Below are positions 45,585 to 55,958 of a stretch of 64,000 nt of DNA, in pieces. The notes beneath the pieces were generated by a model, which worked only from the letters and a program-made list of their open reading frames with translations, was not told the origin of the DNA and searched no databases. The stretch covers positions 3,906,001 to 3,970,000 of the forward strand of contig NC_007712.1 in the NCBI RefSeq assembly GCF_000010085.1, in the 5' to 3' direction. A program made the translations under genes and the position numbers. Source of the DNA: Sodalis glossinidius str. 'morsitans'. GTDB taxonomy: Bacteria; Pseudomonadota; Gammaproteobacteria; Enterobacterales; Enterobacteriaceae. How positions within the stretch are numbered: position 1 is the first letter of the stretch; every line of letters starts with the position of its first letter.

Positions 45585-47693
45585 ATGTGGCGCAGACTCA
45601 TTTATCACCCCGAAGTAAATTATGCCCTGAGGCAAACGATAGTCCTGTGCCTGCCGGTCGCTATCGGCCTAATGTTCAACAGTCTGCAACAGGGGCTGCT
45701 GTTCTCTCTGGTGCCCGCCTGCTGTAACATCGCCGGCCTGGATCAGCTCCATAAGCGTTTCTTTAAACGGCTGGCCGTCGGCGGCTCGCTGTTTGCCCTG
45801 AGCAGTATATTTATCCAGTTGCTGTTGGCGCACGGCGCCCCGCTGCCGTTTGTCATGTTGGGCCTGGCGCTCCTGTTCGGCGTCAGCGGCGAAATCAGTC
45901 CGCTGCATGGCCTCCTGCTGCCGGCATCGCTTATCGCTGCGGTATTTACCCTGGGACTGACCGGCAATGTGCCGCTCTGGCTGCCACCGCTGCTCTATGT
46001 GCGGGGACCCCGCCTGGTATGGGCTGTTCAACGCGCTGTGGTTCCGGCTGTGGCAAGAGCAGCCGATGCGCGAAGCGCTCAGTTTGCTGTACCGAGAGCT
46101 AGCGGATTATATTGAAGCAAAATACAGCCTGCTGACTCAGCATACCGATCCCGACAGCGCGCTGCCGCCGCTGTTTGCCCGCCAGCAGAAAGTTATCGAC
46201 CAGATATCGCAAGTGTATCAGCAGTTGCATATGCTCTCCGCTAACCATCTCACCCAGTACAAGAAACTGCTACGCGCCTTCCAGGTTGCGCTGGATTTAC
46301 AAGAGCATATCGCGGTGAACCTGCACCAGCCGGACGAAGTGCAAAAGCTGGTGCAGCAAAGCCACGCCGAGGCGGGTATTGCGCTATAACGCGCGTGTCG
46401 CCGCCGCCCGGCTGCGCGTCTTGGCGGACGATATTCTTTATCATCGCCCGCCTGACCGTTTTTCTGCCGATGCCGGCCTGTCGGCGCTGGAAAAGATCGC
46501 CCGCCACCAATCCGGATAATCCGGTAGGCCAGTTCTGCTATTTCCATTTCAGCCGCATCTACCGCCTGTTGCGCTCCCAACGTCCTCTTTATCGTCGTGA
46601 TGTGATGGCGGATAACCAGCAGCGTTTGCCGTTCTGGCCGGCGCTGAAAATTTATTGTTCCCTTAAATCCATGGCGCTGCGTAATGCCGCCCGCCTAGGC
46701 CTTATGCTGGCTGTCGGCAGTAGTCTGGGCCTGGTGTTCAACCTACCGAAACCCTATTGGATCTTGATGACTATCATGTTTGTCAGCCAGAATGGCTATA
46801 ACGCTACCCGGGTGCGCATTCAGCATCGGGCGCTGGGCACCCTGGCGTGCTTGGTCATCGCCACGGGGACGCTCCAGTTGCAGATGGGCGATGGCGTTAT
46901 CCTGACCGGCATGCTGCTGGTGACGCTTGCCGGCTATTTGGTGCTGCGTAAAAATTACGGTCTGGCGATGACCGGCATGACGCTAGTGACCGTGTATACC
47001 CTGCAACTGCTGTCGTTAAACGGCGCGCATTTCCTGCTGCCGCGGCTGGTCGATACCTTGATTGGCTGTATGCTGGCGTTTGGCGGCACGCTATGGCTGT
47101 GGCCGCAATGGCAGAGCGGTCTGCTGCGCAAAAACGCCCACCAGGCGCTGGAGCGCGATCAGGAAGCGCTACGGTTGCTGCTGCAACCTGACCCCACCGC
47201 GCCGGCGTTGGCCTATGCCCGCATGCGGGTCAATCAGGCGCATAATGCCCTGTTCACTTCCCTAAGCCAGGCTATGCAGGAGCTAGGGTTTAACTCCCGG
47301 TACCTGAGCGATATGCGCCTGTGGGTCACCCACAGTCAGTTTATTGTGGAATATATCAACGCCATGACCACGCTGGCGCGCGATCACTATATGCTGACCG
47401 CTACGCTTGCGGCCGATTATCTGGCCTCCTGCGAGGTGGCGCTGCAAAGCTGTCAGCAGCGGCTGGAATATGACGGCCCGAGCACCGAGAACCCGGGAAA
47501 TTTTAATACCGACGGACCACAGGATCAGGCGGTAACGCTGATGGAGCGCCATTTACGGCGCATTTTGTTCCATCTGGGCGTGATGCACACCATTTCGTCG
47601 GTAGCCTGGCCGCAGCGGCCCCAGCACGGGTTTTGGCTTGCGCGATACGCCGCAGGCGGGGAACCTTCGACGGCAGTCAAGCCGAGCGGGTGA
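45585..47693 (+). pseudogene. yhfK: FUSC-family inner-membrane protein YhfK, three frameshifts
   Basis: YhfK/YccS are putative aromatic-acid exporter-like proteins of about 700 residues with two groups of six helices. The start at 45585 (MWRRLIYHPEVNYALRQTIV) is in frame to about 46005, then shifts to AWYGLFNALWFRLWQEQPMR, again near 46387 to NARVAAARLRVLADDILYHR, and near 46505 to NPDNPVGQFCYFHFSRIYRL. The last 390 codons run open to 47693 (RLVDTLIGCMLAFGGTLWLW). The end overlaps the convergent argD by 17 bp. Non-functional as a full protein. Confidence 0.88.
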
Positions 47694-48908
47694 CGTGCGC
47701 CACGGCTTTCTCAAAACGCGCCAGCCCCTCGGCGATATCGTCAAACGCCACCACCAGCGAGGGAGCGAAGCGAATCACATCGGGGCCGGCGTTGAGGATC
47801 ATGACCCCTTCCAGCGCGGCGGCATGCAGGAAATCCCGTGCCCGTCCCTGAAAGCCCGGCGCCAACTCCGCGCCCAACAGCAGCCCCATGCCGCGCACCT
47901 GGGTGAAAACATGATGCTTTGCGTTAATGTCATGCAAAGCCTGAATGAAACGCTCATGACGCTCATTGATACCGGCCAGCACCTCAGGCAAGTTAATGAC
48001 GTCCAGCGCGGCTTCCGCCACCGCACAGGCCAGCGGGTTGCCGCCGTAAGTCGTGCCGTGGGTGCCGACCGCCATGACAGAAGCAATGTCTTCGGTGGTC
48101 AACATCGCGCTAATGGGGAAACCGCCGCCCAGTGCTTTGGCGGCGGTAAGGATATCCGGCTGCACGCCGTAATGCATATAGGTGAACAATTTGCCACTGC
48201 GGCCCATGCCGCATTGCACTTCATCCATCACCAGCAGCGCCTGATGCTTATCGCATAATTCACGCACGCCTTGTAAAAACGCCGGCGTCGCCGGGGTAAT
48301 GCCCCCTTCCCCCTGTATCGGCTCAAGGACGATAGAGCAGGTGTGATCATCAATGACGGCTTTCACCGCGTCGAGATCGTTGAACGGCACATGGACGATA
48401 TCCGCCGGTTTCGGCCCAAACCCGTCCGAATACTTGGGCTGTCCTCCCACCGACACGGTAAACAGCGTGCGGCCATGGAAGGCATTATGAAACGCAATGA
48501 TTTTGGTCTTGTACGGACTGTGGCGGGTAATGGCGTAATGGCGTAATGGCGCGCCAGTTTAAACGCCGCCTCGTTCGCCTCGCCGCCGGAATTGGCGAAG
48601 AATAAGCGATCGGCAAAGGTTGCATAAATAAGCTTACGCGCCAGGCGCAGCGCCGGTTCGTTAGTAAAAACGTTGCTGGTATGCCACAACGTTTCCCCCT
48701 GCGTTTTCAACGCCGCCACCAGCGCCGGATGACAGTGCCCCAGCGCGGTAACCGCGATACCGCCGGAGAAATCGACGTATTCTTTGCCCTGCTGATCCCA
48801 AACCCGGCTGCCGGCTCCTTTTACCGGAATGAACTGCGCGGGTGCATAAAACGGCAAAATAACCTGATCGAACGTTTCCCGAGTGACTGCCGAATCGTCT
48901 GTTTTCAT
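47677..48908 (-). pseudogene. argD: Acetylornithine/succinyldiaminopimelate aminotransferase ArgD, broken by an 8-bp repeat
   Basis: ArgD is a PLP enzyme serving arginine and, in part, lysine/diaminopimelate synthesis. From the ATG at 48908, VILPFYAPAQFIPVKGAGSR to FFANSGGEANEAAFKLARHYAIT is intact. Three tandem copies of TAATGGCG (48528-48551) stand where two would keep the frame. The extra copy shifts it to a wrong tail. The rest, RHSPYKTKIIAFHNAFHGRT through QALLVMDEVQCGMGRSGK and GGNPLACAVAEAAL, is undamaged to 47677. This is a single, seemingly recent lesion, and loss of one 8-bp unit would repair it. Confidence 0.92.
48528..48551. repeat. Tandem 8-bp repeat, three copies, inside argD
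   Basis: TAATGGCG occurs at 48528-48535, 48536-48543 and 48544-48551. Two copies encode the normal His-Tyr-Ala-Ile-Thr-Arg-His run on the minus strand; the third causes the frameshift. Confidence 0.95.
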
Positions 48909-49024
48909 AAGGTATTTACTCTGTCTAAGGCGTGATAAGAAATGAAAATATAATCATATAATATGAATAAAAAGTCACACTCAAGTCAAGAGCCATTGCC
49001 GTCAAAGAATAAAATACACCCATG

Positions 49025-49606
49025 TCAACGGTTGAGGAAATTCGCCAGCAAATAATGACCTTGTTCACTCATAATGCTTTCAGGATGAAACTGTACACCT
49101 TCCAGCGGCAAGGAACGATGGCGGATGGCCATAATTTCATCCAGCTCCCCTTCACGCTGGCTCCAGGCGGTCACCGCCAGACAGGACGGCACACTGGCGG
49201 CGTCGATGATAAGCGAGTGGTAGCGTGTTACCGTCAGCGGCTGCGCCAGGCCGGCAAACACCCCTTGGCCATCGTGCCGGATAACGGAGGTTTTACCGTG
49301 CATAACCCGACGTGCACGAACGATACGCGCGCCAAACGCCTGCCCGATAGCCTGATGCCCCAGACAGATCCCCAGGATCGGCAGTCTGCCAGCAAAATGG
49401 CGAATAGCGGTAAGGGAGATCCCCGCCTCGTCCGGGTTGCCCGGACCGGGGGAGATGACCAGACGCGCCGGCGCCAGCCGCTCAATATCCGCGAGATCCA
49501 GACTGTCATGACGGCGCACCATCACCTGCGCCCCCAGTTCACAGAAATACTGATAAAGATTCCAGGTGAATGAGTCGTAATTATCGATTATCAGCAATCC
49601 GTTCAT
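49025..49606 (-). CDS. pabA: Aminodeoxychorismate synthase glutaminase component PabA
   Basis: Supplies ammonia from glutamine to PabB for p-aminobenzoate and folate synthesis. 193 residues from the ATG at 49606 (MNGLLIIDNYDSFTWNLYQY). The class I amidotransferase triad is present: Cys in GICLGHQAIG (about 80), and His and Glu in GVQFHPESI (about 172-174). TrpG is the close alternative, but the fic-pabA-argD order identifies PabA. Intact between two broken neighbours. Confidence 0.94.
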   Translation of the reverse strand: MNGLLIIDNYDSFTWNLYQYFCELGAQVMVRRHDSLDLADIERLAPARLVISPGPGNPDEAGISLTAIRHFAGRLPILGICLGHQAIGQAFGARIVRARRVMHGKTSVIRHDGQGVFAGLAQPLTVTRYHSLIIDAASVPSCLAVTAWSQREGELDEIMAIRHRSLPLEGVQFHPESIMSEQGHYLLANFLNR

Positions 49607-50059
49607 AACTCTCCTTAAACTATAGCTCATGCGCCTCTGCCGCCACACCTTCGCGCACCGCTCGACGCCGAATCCCGATTAGCAACGAGTGTATGACAAC
49701 GGCGGCGACATGACTACGGACACTGCCGCAAAAGTCCAGTATGAAAAGATGTTTGGCCGGGGTATCACACACGGGGAGAACCGGGATTCGGCGGTTAAAC
49801 AGCCGCGCTTTCCTGTTAGCCGCAGGCGATATTCGCTGGCACAGGCTGAGGTGCAACCCGGTATCGGACGCCGATCAACAGCGGGCAATACGGGTTCAGG
49901 GGTTAGCGGTGGGATACCGCGCCAACAGGGGGCGTTAACGCCGCGCGGATGGGGAGGCCTTAGGCAGGCCTGTCGCCAGGCGGTCAAGGTGTCACATTGA
50001 GGTGCGGCTACCCTGCGAGCGCCGATATCGCGAAAGAGCAGGTCGCCACGCGGAGGGGG
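49607..50059. other. Stretch between pabA and fic without a recognisable gene
   Basis: About 450 GC-rich bases. A 103-codon plus-strand frame (49689-50000) shows no family resemblance and looks like chance. pabA should have a promoter here if it is no longer co-transcribed with fic. Confidence 0.4.
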
Positions 50060-50646
50060 TTAACGATGCTCCTCCGGCTCGCTCACCGCCAGCCGGAATA
50101 ATGCAGCCAGCAGCGCCGGATCGCCAAACGCCCCGGCCTCGTTGGCATTCAGCCAGTCCTGCCAGTTGATGGGATGCCAGTGAATATCATAGCCGGCATG
50201 GATAATCAGCTACGCACGCCCATTCCCCTCCCGAAAAGGGTGCAACATATTGATATCAGCGTAATAGGTCGCCACTTTGTCACAGAACGGCTCAAACGCC
50301 AGGTCACGCAGATAATCTTCTTCTTCCAAACGCTGCATAACCTCATTACCTTCCGTTTCCAAATAGGCGAAGTGGCAAAAGCGGGTATCGTTTTGATAGA
50401 TATCCACGCTGCGCAACTGGCCCGCCCAGGGACAAATATCCTGGAAAAGCTGGTGTATAAATAGCGCACAACCAGGGCAACCCCCATCGTGGCCGGTCCG
50501 AGCTCCAGCGAGGCGGCGCGCGGCGCTCTCAGCGCCAGTTCCGCCTCTTGCAGTCCTGCGGCTTCATGAATATTCAGGCGATTACGCAGCACCTTCAGGC
50601 CCGGATAAAGATAAGGATCGCGATCGTCGCCGATTTTATCGTTCAT
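50060..50646 (-). pseudogene. fic: Fic-domain AMP transferase, frameshifted and deleted at the active site
   Basis: Fic proteins transfer AMP to target proteins. The ATG at 50646 gives MNDKIGDDRDPYLYPGLKVL, as in E. coli Fic. A frameshift near 50480 leads to HQLFQDICPWAGQLRSVDIY. The Fic motif HPFREGNGRA is present at about 50215-50245 but ends in a TAG, and the following RIFFEQ segment is deleted, so the catalytic loop is cut. The rest, IIHAGYDIHWHPINWQDWLN, continues in frame to 50060. Upstream yhfG is also broken. Confidence 0.85.
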
Positions 50647-50801
50647 AGTGCCTCCTCAGCGCGTCCAGACGGGCAGAGAGTGCTTCGCCTTCCAGCGTGA
50701 CTGGCACGATGTCATAACCTTCAAGGGGTACTGGCGCAAAAATTTTCATTCCGGCGCTGTGCGAATAGCCGCGCTTTTTGTTTCTTGGTCATTTTTTTCA
50801 T
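50636..50801 (-). pseudogene. yhfG: YhfG-like small protein (Fic partner), frameshifted
   Basis: About 55-residue partner encoded just before fic in enterobacteria and regarded as its antitoxin. The ATG at 50801, with AGGAG upstream, opens MKKMTKKQKARLFAQRRNEN to FCAST. The frame shifts near 50715, and LEGYDIVPVTLEGEALSARL then RRHYER finishes one frame over at 50636, overlapping the fic start by 11 bp. Confidence 0.82.
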
Positions 50802-51160
50802 CAGTCGCTCCTGTCAGAGACTGCCGGGTTCCTGGAAAGAGTAAGTATAAACCGCATTAGCGGCTTCATTGGGACAGACTGAGCGAGCCGACATCATGGC
50901 ATAACAGGGAGAAAGAGATCAGGGTAGATACGGCCACGAACGATTGAAAATCTGCGGCGGGGATGCACGTCAGGCAAAAGCGCCGCTCCCGCCGACACGG
51001 ATACGCAGAGAGAGGGGACGGCCTCAACGGGTAGGAAAGATCCGCGCCAGAAAACCTGCGCCGCGGGGTGTAGGACGTCAGCTCGCGCCAGGCAGCATCA
51101 CGGCGGGACCTGCTGCAAGCCCGGCCGCTATGCGTCGATACCTTTACTTTAGGTTCAGCT
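50802..51160. other. Intergenic stretch between yhfG and ppiA
   Basis: No gene recognised. A minus-strand 127-codon frame (50866-51249) is GC-rich noise without family features. Confidence 0.4.
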
Positions 51161-51733
51161 CTAGGGCAGCACTTTGGCAGAGAGAATGACAATCGGCTCA
51201 ACCGGCACGTTCTGGTATGGCCCCTCATTCTTGGTGGGCACCTGGGCAATTTTATCCGCCACCTCGATCCCTTTCACCACCTTGCCGAACACGGCATAGC
51301 CGAAATCGCGCTGGCCGTGATCGAGGAAAGCATTGTCCGCCACGTTGATAAAGAATTGGCTGGTCGCGCTATCTTTATCGGCGGTTCGCGCCATGGCGAT
51401 GGTGCCGCGGGTGTTGCGCAGGCCATTGTCGGCTTCATTTTTGATTGGCGCCTGGGTGGGCTTTTGCGACATGTCCTGGTTGAAACCGCCACCCTGGATC
51501 ATAAAACCGGGGATCACGCGGTGGAAAATGGTGTTGTTATAAAACCCGCTGTTCACGTATTGCACAAAGTTGTTTACCGAAACCGGCGCTTTGGCGCTGT
51601 CCAATTCCAGCTCGATATTACCCGCCGAAGTGGTCAACAGCACATGAGAGTCCTGTGCCGCGGCATACGCACCCGCAGAGCAAAATGTCAGGGCAAGCAG
51701 GGTAGTAGCGGTCGCCAGAGAGCGTTTGAGCAT
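51161..51733 (-). CDS. ppiA: Periplasmic cyclophilin-type peptidyl-prolyl isomerase PpiA
   Basis: Prolyl isomerase of the periplasm. The ATG at 51733 (MLKRSLATATTLLALTFCSA) opens a signal peptide ending near AYAAAQD. The cyclophilin core has FHRVIPGFMIQGGGF (Arg, Phe, Met and Gln of the active site) and MARTADKDSATSQFFINVAD. 190 residues, as in E. coli. Intact. Confidence 0.96.
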   Translation of the reverse strand: MLKRSLATATTLLALTFCSAGAYAAAQDSHVLLTTSAGNIELELDSAKAPVSVNNFVQYVNSGFYNNTIFHRVIPGFMIQGGGFNQDMSQKPTQAPIKNEADNGLRNTRGTIAMARTADKDSATSQFFINVADNAFLDHGQRDFGYAVFGKVVKGIEVADKIAQVPTKNEGPYQNVPVEPIVILSAKVLP

Positions 51734-52036
51734 AAGAATTCCTTTTAAGAGATAAGGCCACGGGAAGCGATTAGATTCTAAAGAGCCGTTTCCGGCAGTG
51801 CCAGCCATTTACCTTTTTTTACGTAACGGAGTATTTACGTCGGTGCCGACCAAAGTGTGATGAAACGCCCACCCTTCCCACCTGCTGCCGGTGAAGATAT
51901 TATCTGCCAGATATTTAACAGCAAATAATAAATAAGCCATGATAGGATTGCGCCTCTCGCAGACAAGCAGGATGTCATCACTTTAGATAGAGGCCAGGCT
52001 TTCATCGGTCGATATCAGATTAAAACTAGGTTTAAA
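51734..52036. other. Divergent ppiA-tsgA region
   Basis: About 300 bp, AT-rich toward the right. It should contain the ppiA promoter; no site could be assigned with confidence. Confidence 0.35.
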
Positions 52037-52974
52037 ATGAATTAAAACAATAAATTAAGACTAACATGGATTAGCTCTGACGATATTTTCCCTGTCGATG
52101 TTTGTTTTAGGGGTCGTCAGCGGCATCACGATGTCCATCGGCACCTATCTTATCACCCATCTGTATGCGGGGCGGCAGCGCGGCTCGCACCTGTTGTTTA
52201 CCGACTCTTCAGTATGGCCGGTACGCTATTCCCCATGCTAGCCGGCGTGCTGCTGGCGCGCCATATTACCTGGTACTGGGTGTATGCCTGCATTGGCGGG
52301 GGTATATGGTGATCTTTATCCTACTATCTGATTTTCCAGTGTTGAGTGCGCGCGACGCCGACACCGCGGGCGAGCAGAGGCAGCAAACACGGGAATCTTG
52401 GGGGGCCGGGCGTGGCACTGCTGGCACTGGCCGCACTCTGCTACATCCTGGGTCAGCTCGGTTTCATCTCCTGGGTGCCGGAATACGCCACGTAGCGTTT
52501 TGATATGGATATTCAACAGGCCGGCGGACTGGTAGGTAATTTCTGGACCGCCTATATGATCGGGATGTGGGTCTTTAGCGCACTGCTGCACTTTTTCGAT
52601 TTGCAGCGTACTGTCACGGTGCTTGCAGCGCTGTCGGCGTTTTTCATGTATCTGTTTATCCACGCCAGCGACCCCACTTTGTTGTCCTGGTGTTCGCTGG
52701 CGCTGGGCTTTGTTTCCAGCGCGATTTACACCACGATTATCACGCTGGGATCGCAGCAGACCCGGTAACATCGCCCAAACTGGTCAATTTTATTCTGACT
52801 TACGGCACGATCGGCACCATGCTGCCATTTGTCATTACCGGTCCTATTGTCGCCCGTTATGGCGTCGGCGCGGCGCTGCAAGCCTCCAATCTGTTGTATG
52901 TGACGGTGTTTGTCCTGTGTTTGCTACTGGGCTTTGTCAGTCGTTACCGTACCCATAGCCAGGCCGTCGGCTAA
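52037..52974 (+). pseudogene. tsgA: MFS transporter TsgA, early nonsense, internal deletion and frameshifts
   Basis: TsgA is a 12-helix MFS protein of unclear substrate. ATG at 52037 gives MN, then TAA, then NNKLRLTWISS, which matches the TsgA N-terminus. The next codons, LTIFSLSMFVLGVVSGITMS, correspond to about residue 90, so about 75 residues were deleted. Frameshifts follow near 52210 and 52340. FWTAYMIGMWVFSALLHFFD and SSAIYTTIITLGSQQT lie in another frame, and PKLVNFILTYGTIGTMLPFV in the next, ending at 52974. Clearly dead. Confidence 0.87.
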
Positions 52975-52979
52975 TGTCT

Positions 52980-53010
52980 AGGCCGGCTTGTTGCCCAAGC
53001 CGGCCTCTTT
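52980..53010 (+). terminator. Terminator after the tsgA relic
   Basis: AGGCCGGCTTG (52980-52990) and CAAGCCGGCCT (52996-53006) form a perfect 11-bp stem with a 5-nt loop, followed by CTTTC. It lies just past the tsgA stop. Confidence 0.75.
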
Positions 53011-53389
53011 CACCACTCTCCCCTTCTACGGTAGTCCGGCGAGCACTGCGCGCCCAAGGCCAGACCCTTTCCATGCCGACCGTTGCCGGAAACAATCGCC
53101 GCGCCGGGTTCTGACGGCGCCGCGTTAATGCAACTCAACATCATCTATTTATCCACTTTCCTTCATCATGTCATAGTAGTTTCGCGCGCCGTAAGGGGCT
53201 GGATTGATCTGACTCGCAATCGTTTGCGCAGTGGCATGCTGCGCCCGCACCCGTCCGCCGCCGGAAAGGCCGTCACGAGACCCGGTGCGCCGTCAGCCGC
53301 CGCGGTGTCCACGATGTCCACGATGTCCACGAGCGCACAAACGTTTACCCTTTCCCTGTCTATAAGGATTTTGTAACCATGACCGGAGC
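53011..53389. other. Stretch before the nickel transporter relic
   Basis: No gene recognised. It may hold the eroded N-terminal half of the transporter, but I could not find the H-x4-DH family motif. It contains a short tandem repeat listed separately. Confidence 0.4.
53306..53332. repeat. Tandem 9-bp repeat, three copies
   Basis: TGTCCACGA at 53306-53314, 53315-53323 and 53324-53332, head to tail, with no spacer. Too short for a CRISPR array. Confidence 0.9.
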
Positions 53390-53990
53390 TTCCCCCGCCG
53401 TTTTCGCAAGCTTAAGCAAGGAAGCGGCGTGACGCCCGAGGAGCCGCTGGGCGGCGGACTGATGTACCGTCTATTCGGCGCGCTAATCCGGTTAACGCGT
53501 AAAAGCTGGCATATGTACCTGGTAGGTTTTCTATTCGGGCTGGGGTTTGATACCACGACCTAGGTGGGTCTGCTTGGCTTGTCGGCCACCGACGCATCGG
53601 CGGGTATCGCTATCTGGTCGATAATGATCTTTCCGGCGCTGTTCGCCAGCGGCATGGCGCTGTGGACACCCTAGATAATCTGATGATGATTAACGCCTAT
53701 GGTTGGGCGCTGAATAAGCCGCAGCGCAGGCTTTATTACAATATGACGGTCACCGCCACCTCGGTGCTGGTGGCGCTGGTCATCGGCGGACTCGAGGCGG
53801 CAGGACTGCTAGCGGAAAAGTTTGATCTGGAGGGCGCCCCCTGGCGGCTGGTAGCCTCGCTCAATGATCATTTGGGCAACGCCGGTTTTGTGGCAATAGG
53901 ACTGTTTGCCGTGTGCTGGGGAATTTCGGTGCTTAACTACCGCTGGCGGCCTGAAGGCGCGCGAAGCCCGGCGATGGCGCCATCAGCCCT
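53390..53990 (+). pseudogene. NiCoT-family nickel/cobalt permease, C-terminal relic
   Basis: Inner-membrane metal permease of the HoxN/NixA type. Readable parts are KSWHMYLVGFLFGLGFDTTT with the family motif GFDT-T, then a nonsense TAG (about 53561), then VGLLGLSATDASAGIAIWSI and FPALFASGMAL. A frameshift near 53663 leads to VDTLDNLMMINAYGWALNKP and RRLYYNMTVTATSVLVALVI, then GNAGFVAIGLFAVCWGISVL. The N-terminal third is missing. No nickel enzyme is encoded nearby. Confidence 0.8.
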
Positions 53991-54073
53991 GATGTGCCCA
54001 TCATGGCCGGTATCCTTGCCCGACGTGGGCGCCTTACAGGCCAGACGCCCTGACAGCATCCGCGTTGACGTCT

Positions 54074-54334
54074 TTAGCGCCGACGGGTGCTCCAGCGCGA
54101 GTGTAGCGTCTCGTTGTCGCGATGAATGTCGTCGCGTGTCAACCCGATGTCCCGTAGCTGGTCGTCACTGAGGCCGAGCAGGATACGTTTGTCGCGCCGG
54201 TAGAGCAGCCAGCGGCGGAGCCGCGCCCAGATGCGGCGCACAAAGCCTGACCGACCCAGGGCGGCCGGGCAAACGGCATGGTCGGATTGCGCCATTAGTG
54301 AGGCGGTACAGTATTTTGGTGGCGTTTTCATCAT
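54074..54334 (-). CDS. DUF1127 (YjiS-like) small protein
   Basis: 86 residues. The C-terminal half, RRWLLYRRDKRILLGLSDDQ LRDIGLTRDDI, is the DUF1127 signature; some members bind RNA or regulate phosphate and carbon metabolism, but the role here is unknown. It is divergent from a yjiR-type gene, the same pairing as yjiS-yjiR of E. coli. Start at 54334 is uncertain, and an internal start would shorten it. Confidence 0.7.
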   Translation of the reverse strand: MMKTPPKYCTASLMAQSDHAVCPAALGRSGFVRRIWARLRRWLLYRRDKRILLGLSDDQLRDIGLTRDDIHRDNETLHSRWSTRRR

Positions 54335-54506
54335 AGCTTCTGTGGCTGGGGGACAGGACTATGACGAAAGATCGCCCTAATACGGTACAGATTCATAAAG
54401 GCACTATTTTAAGCATACAGATTGCGATTATTTCATCTGTAATGGTATTCTGAAGCGCGATCTGTACTGGTTTTCCCGCTAACACGGCCATCTGTATGAG
54501 GCAACT

Positions 54507-55895
54507 ATGACCCGCTACCATCATCTGGCCGACATCATCGGCGAACGCATTGAACAAGGGCTTTACAACCGCGGCCAGCGCCTGCCCTCTGTGCGCGCGC
54601 TAAGCGTGGAACATGGCGTTAGCATCAGTACCGTACAGCAAGCCTATCGCGTGCTCGAACACCGCCAGTTAATCACCGCCCGCCCCAAATCCGGCTATTT
54701 CGTCTGTCAGCAGCACGGACTGCCGGAAATGTGCCGGCCCGCACAGCGACCGGTGGAGATTTCGCAATGGGACATGATGCTGCAACTCACCCGTACCCTC
54801 ATCGCCCGCGACGTCATTCATTTAGGGCCCGGCGTACCTGACGTTACCGCCACCACCCTGAAACCGCTGCGGACCCTCATGAGCCGCGTGGCGCTACACC
54901 CGGACCTGCGCAGCATGCACTATGATGAACTGAACGGCTCCGCTGCGCGAGCAGATCGCGCGCCTCATGATAGACAGCGGAAGCCACGTGGCGCCGGAGG
55001 GGATCATCATCACCACCGGCTGTCACGAAGCATTGTCTATCGCCATTCATGCGCTATGCCGGCCGGGGGGATATTGTGGCGGTAGACTCACCCAGCTTTC
55101 ATGGTGTCACCCAAATCCTAAAAGGGTTTGGCATGAAGGCGCTGGAAATTCCCACCGATCCCCTTACCGGCATCAGCCTGGAGGCATTGGAACTTGCTCT
55201 CGAACAGTGGCCAATCAAGGCTATCCAACTGACGCCCAATTACAATAATCCGCTCGGGTATATCATACCGGACGCCCACAAGGTGGCGTTATTGACCCTG
55301 GCGCAACGTTACGATACGCCGATCATTGAAGACGATGTTTATGCCAATCTGGCCTATCACTATCCGCGGACGATAAAATCTTTTGACGAAGATGGGCGGG
55401 TGCTGCTGTGCAGCTCGTTTTCCAAAACGCTGGCGCCGGGATTGCGTATCGTCTGGATCGAGCCAGGCCGCTATATGGAGCAGGTACTGCACATGAAATA
55501 TATCGGCACCGGCGCCACGCAGCCGCAGCTGGCCATCGCCGAATTTCTGCGTCAGGGGGGCACTACCTCAAGCACGTGAGCCGGATGCACGCCCGCTATC
55601 AACTTAATCGCGACATCATGACGGAATGGGTGCAGCGTTATTTTCCGCAAGGGCCCCGGATAAGCCGACCGCAGGGGGGGGGTTCCTGCTGTGGATAGAG
55701 TTACCGCCGGCGTTTGATACCATGCGGCTGAACCGTCAATTGGAAAGCAAGGGCGTGCAGGTGGCGGTTGGACCCATTTTCTCAGCCTCCGGGAAATACC
55801 GCCACTGCCTGCGCCTCAATTATGCCAACCGTATGATGCCGGCAATAGAAACCGCTGTAAAATGCATCGGCGAAACGGTGGAACAGCAGTTGTAG
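54507..55895 (+). pseudogene. yjiR: MocR/GntR-type aminotransferase-like regulator YjiR, multiple frameshifts
   Basis: MocR regulators join a GntR winged helix to a PLP-binding aminotransferase fold. The ATG at 54507 gives MTRYHHLADIIGERIEQGLY and the HTH HGVSISTVQQAYRVLE. Frameshifts occur near 54940 (REQIARLMIDSGSH region), 55066 (GDIVAVDSPSFHGVTQILKG), 55556 (HYLKHVSRMHARYQLN) and 55678 (GFLLWIELPPAFDTMRLNRQ); the last two lie at runs of G. The PLP-lysine segment LLCSSFSKTLAPGLRI is still visible. E. coli yjiR lies far away, near 98 min. Confidence 0.87.
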
Positions 55896-55958
55896 GCCTG
55901 CGCCAGGCTGAACCCGGCAGCGGAAACGGCGCAGGACGAACAGTAATACCCCACCTAC

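Noticed and set aside
48528..48551. Repeat as a CRISPR array
   Set aside because: The units are 8 bp with no spacers. The same applies to the 9-bp repeat at 53306-53332. No CRISPR array was seen anywhere.
49025..49606. TrpG instead of PabA
   Set aside because: The two are close homologues, but the ppiA-yhfG-fic-pabA-argD order settles it.
49689..50000. 103-codon plus-strand frame downstream of fic
   Set aside because: No ribosome binding site, family resemblance or plausible composition. Treated as chance.
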